In this document: positions 9,951-18,100 of the stretch, in pieces
How positions within the stretch are numbered: the first letter of the stretch is position 1
How the letters are laid out: every line of letters begins with the position of its first letter
NCBI GenBank assembly: GCA_037045225.1
Contig: JBAOHZ010000009.1
Coordinates: 1,860,001-1,924,000 of the forward strand
Origin: Nitrospira sp.
GTDB lineage: Bacteria; Nitrospirota; Nitrospiria; Nitrospirales; Nitrospiraceae
Length of the DNA: 64,000 bases
Direction of reading: 5' to 3'
Program-made: the position numbers and the translations under genes
The notes under the pieces: model-generated
Databases searched by the model: none
The model's input: only the letters and a program-made list of their open reading frames with translations
Told to the model about the DNA's origin: nothing

Positions 9951-10085
9951 TCATAAGTTACATAAATTGAATTGCTCCAAGTCTTTCATCTCGCCTCTGA
10001 GCAGAGAGATGAGACGTGCGCCCGGCAGCAGGATGGAGAAGAAGTCCATCAGGCCGATGAAGAATTTTTGAGGGTCGAAATTCAT
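9951..10085 (-). pseudogene. Truncated copy of the 5' end of the membrane-Nudix gene
   Basis: The 44-codon frame begins MNFDPQKFFIGLMDFFSILL and continues PGA, nearly identical to the first 24 residues of the intact Nudix protein at 8279-9406 (one E-to-D change). It then diverges and stops after about 20 unrelated residues. DNA identity is high across about 70 bases starting exactly at the ATG. It is a duplicated and truncated gene end rather than a functional enzyme, since the Nudix domain is absent. It starts 6 bases after the stop of the truncated TcA copy. Confidence 0.75.
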
Positions 10086-10091
10086 AAGATC

Positions 10092-10235
10092 TTATGACTC
10101 ACTGCCTCTGGCCTCTGCCCCCGCCAAGGATGACGCCATCAATTGTTTGGGAAACACCACCAGCAGCGCGTCTTGCAGATTGGCAACGGGGGCGCCGGTA
10201 TCTCCGACGTTGATGGGGGCGAGAATCAATTGCAT
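10092..10235 (-). pseudogene. Truncated copy of the 5' end of a TcA-like gene
   Basis: A 47-codon frame with a strong Shine-Dalgarno (AGGAG, 6-base spacing) before the ATG at 10235. Its first 28 residues (MQLILAPINVGDTGAPVANL then QDALLVVF) align with the start of the intact TcA-like protein (MNPIIFPLAPGADRAAVADL then QDALLECL). After that it runs into unrelated sequence and stops. The likeness is clear at the protein level but not at the DNA level, so this is the start of a related, diverged second tcA gene rather than a recent copy. It is probably what remains after a deletion. Confidence 0.65.
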
Positions 10236-10327
10236 GACAAGCTCCTGAAGTTAATGAGTGACCCCATACCGCTGCGTATCCACATTTTCGAAGAATGCGG
10301 TTATGCTGACACCGTTCCGTCCCCCTT

Positions 10328-10789
10328 CTAGCTCTTGTGCATGTGCTCTATCACCTTCCGCAGGGCGCCTTTTGCATAGGCCCAGTTGTGGCACTTGAAG
10401 CTGCGGAGGTTGTCGATGGAGGCCTTGCACTGGGAGCACTTCAGTCCAGCAATTGCGCGCGGCGCTTCCGTGTTGACGAATTTCTGTTCACCGAGAATCA
10501 CCTGCGCAATCATCTCCTGGTTGTGAACCGTTCCCAAGGCAGACGAGACAATATCGAACCAGTTGATCTCGCGCCGGCATTTCGAACAGCGTTTGCGGTC
10601 GCCACTCACCCAAAGAGGGGCCCCAATGGTGTTCGGCGCCATTCCGAGTACCGCTTCGATTTTCCGCACGTCCGCTTCAGCCGTGAGCCACTTGTGCTTC
10701 CCTGGAAGGGATTGCGGCGAGTCATAGACGGCTTTGAAGACCTTGTCGCTGACGGGGAACGTATTTCGTTGCTGCGATTTAGGTTGCAT
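10328..10789 (-). CDS. Small protein with two CxxC zinc motifs
   Basis: A protein of 153 residues. The ATG at 10789 is chosen because GGGAGA lies 6-7 bases upstream; the frame stays open 20 codons further. Two cysteine pairs are visible: KRCSKCRRE near residue 70 and LKCSQCKAS near residue 120, followed by KCH. Together they could bind zinc. No enzymatic motif is recognised. It is in the toxin locus, on the same strand, between the RAYT pseudogene and the truncated TcA copy. The function is unknown; a regulator or immunity-like protein is conceivable. Confidence 0.6.
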   Translation of the reverse strand: MQPKSQQRNTFPVSDKVFKAVYDSPQSLPGKHKWLTAEADVRKIEAVLGMAPNTIGAPLWVSGDRKRCSKCRREINWFDIVSSALGTVHNQEMIAQVILGEQKFVNTEAPRAIAGLKCSQCKASIDNLRSFKCHNWAYAKGALRKVIEHMHKS

Positions 10790-10897
10790 CGTATTTCTCC
10801 CGTTGTTCGACCGTTCAATAACTGACCTCGAGCACTTGCTTTCTGCCATCCTCGTACAGCATCCAGCGCATGTTCGCGCGAGTGATCTCGGGATTCC

Positions 10898-10942
10898 GAC
10901 AGGGTGTCAGGCACCCTTCCTCCCGGTGCCTGACACCCTGTC
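10898..10942. repeat. Perfect 18-bp inverted repeat, REP-like palindrome
   Basis: The arms GACAGGGTGTCAGGCACC (10898-10915) and GGTGCCTGACACCCTGTC (10925-10942) are exact reverse complements around a 9-base loop. The palindrome overlaps the last codons of the RAYT transposase frame. RAYT-type transposases are known to act on REP palindromes next to their genes, so this is probably the recognition hairpin. I saw no second full copy in the window. Confidence 0.75.
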
Positions 10943-11617
10943 CAGCTCAGACAGCGTCTGCTTCGGACGCCCGCGCCCTCGCACAGTCGGACCTAAATTC
11001 CACTGTGCGACCATCTGCTCCACGCACGCGGGGCTGCCACAGGGCTGTCCTTTCGTCACGCTTCTCCGCACCGCACTCAATTGCGCATCCGTCTAGCCTT
11101 CGTTCACCCAATCGAGCCAATGAGCAGGACGCGCCATCGGCCAGGCGCTCAGCGGGACAGCACCCTCATGCCGCCGACACGCCCCCGCGCTACTCCAGCC
11201 CCACTGCTCCGCTCGATCCACGAGGCCCGCCCGCACGGGGTTCCGTTCCGCATAGCGACAGACCATCAGCAGATACTCGCTCGTTTCGACCGGGAACGAT
11301 TTGAAGCAACCTTGGTACACATGCCCCTCTCCGACCGTGTGGCGATGCTGATGCCACCGTTGCGTGTGGGTCAGCGTGAGCCAGTTCATAAATCGTGATA
11401 GATCGCCGTCCTTGCGCGGCCAGACGATGAGATGCCAGTGGTTGGGCATCACGCAATAGGCGAGGAGCCGCATGGCCACACGCGCACAGGCCTGTTCCAA
11501 CACACGTATAAACGCGGCATAGTCCCCCTCGTCCTCAAACAGTGTCCGGCGGGCGTTGGCCCGATTGAGCACGTGAAACACCACGTCCCCCGCCGTCGGC
11601 CGCAACGGTCTCCCCAT
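10907..11617 (-). pseudogene. REP-associated tyrosine transposase (RAYT) with an in-frame stop
   Basis: The intact part (ATG at 11617 to a TAG at 11093, 174 codons) shows the Y1-transposase signature: MPNHWHLIVWP carrying the HxH metal-binding pair, then CRYAERNPVRAGLV with the expected catalytic tyrosine. Beyond the TAG the same frame stays open to a TGA at 10907. It reads as the normal family C-terminus (TDAQLSAVRRSVTKGQPCG, then a GRGRPKQT tail), so one nonsense codon splits an otherwise complete gene of about 236 residues. The N-terminal 174 residues could still be made. RAYTs are usually domesticated, single-copy elements; this one sits between the immunity gene and the zinc-motif gene. 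Confidence 0.8.
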
Positions 11618-11679
11618 CAGCGCGCCTCACCGCGCTCCGGCTGAGTCAAACAAATGGTTCGTGGCACATTTTTCTTCCC

Positions 11680-12084
11680 TTACGAATAGATTTCTTCTCC
11701 CGGCCGCGACGGGTCTTCAATGTGTATTGAGCGGCACGTCAAACGAAGAATCGTCTCGAAGTAAGGAACACTCTCACTGACTGCGCCAATTGACATTTCA
11801 ATGGCAATGCTGTCTGCACTCGCTTCCGTGACAAGAAAGCTGTTTATGGTATCGTTCGGGATATGCCCCTCGTTGTGCAGTTCAACACTACGAATGCCGT
11901 CAAAGACGAGATATCCGTCCGTGATGTCTTCCTTGGTATAGAAATTCCACTGCCCGCTTTCATCACGTATTCGGGAAATGCAGTCCACTTGCACTCGGAC
12001 CCGGGAATTCCAGCAATCGATATTGATTGCTTTGCAAGCTCTGTCACCCAAATAGACACTCCTAGCAAAGTCAATTGGAGTCAT
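11680..12084 (-). CDS. Probable immunity protein for the TcB-TcC fusion toxin tail
   Basis: A protein of 134 residues. The ATG at 12084 is preceded by AGAAGGGGG, lying right after the toxin stop codon TAG, so the gene starts 20 bases after the toxin ends; an upstream in-frame start would overlap the toxin. There is no signal peptide, as expected for a cytoplasmic immunity protein. From memory it resembles small proteins often found after Rhs toxins (pattern SVYLGDRACK and DGYLVFDGIRSVE); the assignment rests mainly on position and size. The gene looks more AT-rich than the toxin core, as is common for exchangeable toxin-immunity cassettes. Confidence 0.6.
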   Translation of the reverse strand: MTPIDFARSVYLGDRACKAINIDCWNSRVRVQVDCISRIRDESGQWNFYTKEDITDGYLVFDGIRSVELHNEGHIPNDTINSFLVTEASADSIAIEMSIGAVSESVPYFETILRLTCRSIHIEDPSRPGEEIYS

Positions 12085-12104
12085 ATTGAATAGCGCCCCC
12101 TTCT

Positions 12105-15100
12105 CTAATAAATCGGCCAATGCGCGTCTTTACTGTTCCATGGAACAACTCGACCACTCGGGTCAATTGATGGGCCTTGCCCCTTCATTCCGGGACCACT
12201 ACCCGGAAGGTGTCCGTGCCCGTGAGGCGTAGGATTGCCTGCATGCCCTTGTGGATTAAGCCGCTGGTAATTTGAACCGTTCGGGTAGCGCGTATGTGTA
12301 TCTACGCCACCTTTCCCGGCCGGCACCGTGTCGCCGCCGGCCGGTTCAATCATCGCATTTCCTCTAGGATCCACCACAAAGCGGCCAACTGGATAACCAG
12401 TCGCTGGATCAACGGTTTGCCCAGGGCCGCGGGGTGTGGGTATTCTGACTGGCTCGCCAGGTGGTAAAGCACGCGGGGGCATTACCGGCTCTATAGGTTC
12501 AGGACCTGTTGAACCCGGTACCTCTACTGTTCCTGTGCGTGGTCCCGCAATGCTTCCGGCTGCGCGGCCACCCAGCCCTCCGCCTATTACCCCACCAAGT
12601 AACTCTCCTCCCATCTCGGCTCGGTCGCCGCTCGTAAGCTTTCTACCTGACAGATCTTCCCCAGTGATTATCTCTCCTAGAGTCAGACCCCCCATGCCGG
12701 CGCCACCGACCGCAATGGCTCCACCGACGAGGGCCAGCGTTCCTCCTGAGGCAATCATTGCGCCGACGACGAGTCCCGCGACCAGCCCGAACACTAAACC
12801 CTTGGCGAGGCCCTTACCAAACCGTTCTAGGTCACTTGGCGGTGCTTCTTTCGGTTGTTCCTCACCGGATGCCTCCCTCGTTTTTCCTGGCGGATCGACC
12901 ACGATGACGTCGTCGTCAAAGGTAACCACGTCAGGTTCAATCAACTGACTTCTATCAACCCACCAAGTCTTGTTCTGCGCGTCCCATCTTGCGTCTCCTC
13001 GGTAGTGCAGCCCGAGTTCACCATACTGCTCCCTTATCGCTTCCTGCGATTCCTTGCCCGTCATCTCACCGGGCTTGACAATTACAGGATTAACAAGATC
13101 ATCACCCGAAGTCGGTTTAAGACCCGTGCCATCCATAAGACACACAGGATTGCACCTGGTAAACAGGTATAGGTTGGCAGCATCCACGAGACCTCCCGGA
13201 TCAGGGGATATCCAACGGGCTACCCACGACGCGTAGTATCTTGCCCCGTTGTAGTACAGGCCACTTTCCTCATCGCGCTCCTTGCCCGTATATCGATACC
13301 GCTTCGCCGTCTCCGTCTGGCTGCGCACCGCCTGATAGGTCGAGCTTCCATATGGCGCGTATTCTTCGTAGGAAATGATTTGCGCCTCGTCGTCCAATTC
13401 CAGGCTGGCTGAGCCGAGGTGGTTGCCGAACTGATAGCGAATGAGCTGTCGTGGCGCCTGGTCGGAGCCTGCCGTGTCCAGCGTGCGCGTCTCCACCAGG
13501 GCGATTCGCTGCTTGTCGTCCATCACGTGCAGCGTCTCGCGCTCCAGCGTGGCGGTGTTGGCACCGATGGGGCCGCCGTGTGTGCGGAAGATCTCAAAGC
13601 CGCCGAGGTAGATACGTTCTTCGGTGAGGCCAGGCGATTTCTCCCACACTTTGCGTATTCGCTGGCCTGAGGCGTCGTAGACGTAGAAGGCTGCGCCACC
13701 GCCACCCAGGTCGGTCTGACGCAACTGATCCTTGTAGTCCCAGTGCATGTTCGGCCCGGGCAGCCCACCACCCAGATGCGGCATGCGCAGGATGTCGCCG
13801 TGGGCGTCGTGCAGGTAGGCTTCCGGCTGCGGAGTGCTGCCCGCCGGGTTCACTGTGGTGTGGCTCAAGCGATTGCTGGTCTTGAGCAACATGCCTGGAG
13901 TCCCATCTTCGATCAAGCTGGTTTCGTTATAGGTGTAGCGCCGCGTCCAGCCCGCATGCGCCGGGTCGCTGCCGCGATGCTGCATCTGCAGAAAGTTGCC
14001 GACGGCGTCGTACACATAGCGCTCGATGTAGATGCCCATGGCCTTGAGCACGTTCGGGTGGTCTTGGCGGACGTGAAAGGCGTTGAATGCATCCGGAGCG
14101 GTTGGCGGCTTGCGTGGACTATCGGCAGCTTGTCCCAGTTGTCCAAGATGCTCCCGTCCTTGGGCCTGAATCAGCCGGTAGAGGGCGTCGTAGATGTAGT
14201 CGTTGCTCGGCTCGACGCGCTGGTTGCGGAAATATATGGTCTGCTGCGCGTCGTCTCGGATGTGGGTGATGTTGCCCGCAGGGTCATAGGTGTAGTGCAG
14301 GTTCTGCAAGCCGCAGCCCTTGCCTGCGGGCGGCTGCTCGGGTGCGGCGATGGTGGCTGGAGGTGGACTCAGGTTCTCGCAGTCGTCGGTGAAGGCCACG
14401 CCCTGGGCCGTCGCGGGATCCACGCCCCGGCGCGTGTAACGGTGCATCAGACGGAAGGTCTCGCGGTCGTAGCCGTAGGTGGTGCGAATAACCGTGGCGT
14501 CGCCTGTCTTGTAGTCGATAAGGGTGCGCTGGCCCTTCGCATCGTAGTCGATATCGGCCACGCCGACCGGCGATGGGGCGACGTTGTTGGGGTCCAGCAA
14601 GCCGGCCGGCTCGGCGGTACGTTCCAACCACACGTCCACCCGCTCCAGCAGATTGGCATCATTGAACCACGGCTGGATGACGTTGAACTTGTTGGGGTGC
14701 CCGGGCCGGGTCAGGCTACTGTGCGGCGCAATTGACTGAATGGGGCGATTGAGCGCGTCGTAGCGGGTGCTGCCCTGGAAGGTTTCGGCGTCGAGTTGAG
14801 GGTTCAGCAGCCAATCGGGAATTTCGTTGTGCTTGCTGATCAGACGCCGTGTACTGCGCAGTAGATTGCCCTTGAAGTCGTAGGCTTCGATAGGGCTGCC
14901 GTTGGCAGCTAGCCGTGCGTTAGTGGCGACGCCTGCGGAATCAAAGTGCCGGTAGATGCGGGTGCGCAGGTTAAGGTGCTGCGCCTCTGTTTCCTGGGCC
15001 GGCGTGGCGTTGAGGGGCGGCTCACCGTATTCGATTTTGTCGACCAAGATATCGCGGCCTAGCGTGCGTGAGTCTGAGTTGGGCTTGAGCGGATCGGCGT

Positions 15101-18100
15101 CGCTGAAGGTGCCTCGCACCGTCTGTTCTATCGGCCGGCGTAGCGCGTCGTACTTCGTCGTGAAGTTGTGGCCGCGGCTGTCCCATGCACGGATGGGCTT
15201 GCCGGACACGTCGTTCGCCATCCAACGCGCGCCGGCTTCCATGCTGAGCTGGTGGATGCGGTTGCCGAGCATGTCGTAGGCATAACGCATGACGACGCGG
15301 CCGAGCGGGTCGTCCACGACAACCGGATTCCCGGCTGCATCACGAGCCTCGGTATGTGTGACGGCATCGCGCACGGCGCGCTGGTTGCCTTCGATGTCCA
15401 GTTCGATGCGGGTGGCGAAGCTCTCTTCAGTACCGTCGAGGTCGTGGCCGACGCAGACTACGCGGTTGCGCGCAACGGTCAGGAATGGGCGACCCAACGC
15501 GTCCAAATGGGCCGTGGTCGGCGTATCGGCATGGGCTTCGGCGCGCAGGGCGGCGTTGCGCTCGTCTTGCCCAAAGGCAACACCGATACCGGTGCGCTGC
15601 GCATGCCAGGTCTGCCAAGGTTGAGCCGGATTGGCCGGCAATGCCTTAAAGTATTCGGCAACATAGCCGCCGATGTCGGGATCGGTTCGCGGGTCGCCAG
15701 TCTGTTGATTGCGCAGCGCGCTGGTGTCGTTGACGTCGTAGGTCGCCTGCTGCCAGGGGTCGAAGACGACTTTCTCGTACGTGTGGTTCGGGTGCAGGGT
15801 GGCGACGACCCGCTCGGCAGGGTCGTAGAACAGGACCGGACTGACGCCGACCGTGACTCCAAACTCAAAGCGGTGTGTGGCACTGAAGAAGGGCTCGTAC
15901 TGCCGGACGGGCTTGCCTTTATTATTGAAGATGGTCCAGCCGCTCCCTACCCAGCGCGGGTTGACCGATAGGCCGCCATTGACGACCGGCCCGGGCTCCG
16001 CCTGGATCTTTTTCTGGATCTCGCGGCCAAAGCCGTCCGAATAGCTGAAGCTGATCTGGATCTTCAGGCCTTGTGGCGGCAACGGGCTGCTCGCGTGGGT
16101 TTCACGGGCGAGCGTGGCAGCACAGGCTGGTTGCCACTTGGTCGGGTCGTTCGGGTTTGCCTGCTGAGTGCGACGGAAGCGGTCCAGGTCGTAGGCAATG
16201 CGGGTGGTGGCATCCCTCAACAGCGCGGCTGCAGTGGCGTGCGGGTCAGCCACGTCAAAGAAGGCGTCGAGTTGGGTTTGCGTGAGGTCTATAACAAATC
16301 CAGTGAGCCGGTCACCCTCCACCCCTGCCGGAGACGGCTTCCCCATCACCGCCGTACCCACCACCATGCCGAGCGTGTCGAACGCGACTTCCGTCTGATT
16401 GCGGTTCGGGTCGCTGACGAGGCGCGGCTGCAAGACGCGGTAGTCGTTGACGTTCACCGTCATGCGGTTGCCGAGCGCATCGCGGGTTTCGACCATCAAC
16501 AGGTCATGGGCGTCGAAGTCCACGAAGGCATCTTGACCGAAGGGATCGCGGTAGCGTCGCGGCAAGAAGAAATGCTGCCGAGCCTGCGCTAGTTCTGTAG
16601 CGGCGTTGTCAGCGGGATTGGCAGAGAAGAAGGACTGGCCGGACGGAATCCACCAGTGATCATCGGCATCGGTCGCGGGAAATCGCCCGTCGGCTTTCAT
16701 TGTCTGGCTTGGGAGGTACCCGCCCCGGTTGCCGCCCTGTCCGCCAAGCACCCCTGGCCAATCAGGCAGTAAGGGTTCAGCCGCCTGTCCTTGACGCGGG
16801 CGCTGAAAGACCTGGGCAAGCAAGCCTGGAGTGAAGGCCAACTTGTAGCTCTCGCCTGACAACGCCAGCGGTTCAATTTCACCAAGCGGCAGAAAGCCGC
16901 TCAAGTCATCTCGTCGGTAGAGCGTGCGCAGGCACTCGATGGGGCGGCGGCGTTGGTTGCCGGAGGCTGTAGCCTCGTACGCGACTTCAGGGGCGGTGAA
17001 CTTGTGCCGCAGACGGCTTGGCGCGGCAGCGTCTGACTCGACCAGATCCGAGGCTTGGAACCGGCCAGCCGCCCCGGTGGGTGTGTAGCCCGTCAACTCG
17101 AAGGTGATTGCCTCGCAAGGCAACGGGTTGCGGTGCGTGTCAATCGATTCGATCGCGTTGGTGACGTGGTTTGCGGTGTAGGTGAGCAGCGCCGTCGTCT
17201 GTCGTTTGCGATCCCAGTCCTCTGCCAGCGGTGAAGTGCGTCTGCCATAGCCGATGGCCGCCTGCTTGAGCACGTTGCCATAGTCGTCGGCCTCCAACGT
17301 CAGTGCGTGCTGGATGCGCGGATCGGTGGGATTGCGCTCGTAGTGGTAGCTGAGCGCTTCGCGCGCATGGGTGAAGAAAACGGCGTGGCGGTTGCCGCCC
17401 CTGGACTGCAAGGTCTGGATAGTGAAGTTCTGCTCGGTGACGGTGTAGGGCGTCCGGGCGCGTTGGATCTGTTGCGGCGTGGCACCTGGCTGATCTGCGT
17501 CATCCGCGTAGACTTCCTGGCGCAGCATGGAACCCTTGAGGGCGCGGCAGGCTTCGCGCTCCTCTTCGAAGGTCAGGCCGGAGGGAATGACCGTGTCAGG
17601 CAGCAGCGTTTGGACGTACGCCTCGAAAAGAACATCGTGGTTCGGGTCGCTCTTCTCAGGGGCACCGTAGTATTCGGTCGCAAAATGCCGACTGACCTCG
17701 TCGGTCTCGTCATAGACCCCCGTGTGGAACCAGGTCTTAGTGTGAACCGGCGGTACGTGCGAGGCGGCGGCGATGTTGTCGCCCTGCGGGAATGTTCCGC
17801 TGGCGGTAAGTGCGCCGATCTGCTCGGTATCCCACTGCTCGACCATGCCAAACCCGCGGAACTCGCGCTCTTCACCATCGAAGTAGCCGTGGTGATAGGC
17901 GTAGCGCGTGACGAAGCGATTGCGGCTGATGCGATCGTAGGTTTCAACGCGCTCGACCACATGCACCGGAAACGGCAGTCGCGTGATCCATGGTTTGCCG
18001 TCGCGCTTATCCTGCAGATAGGACTTGGTGGAGGGAGCGTAATCAACGCGAGTCTCGGCGCCGAGGTTGTTGCTCGTCTTGATCAGCAGATGAGGCTTCT

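Noticed and set aside
11619..11636. AGCGCG/CGCGCT hairpin just before the RAYT start
   Set aside because: Six base pairs in GC-rich sequence; it could be a second REP-like end but is too short to call.
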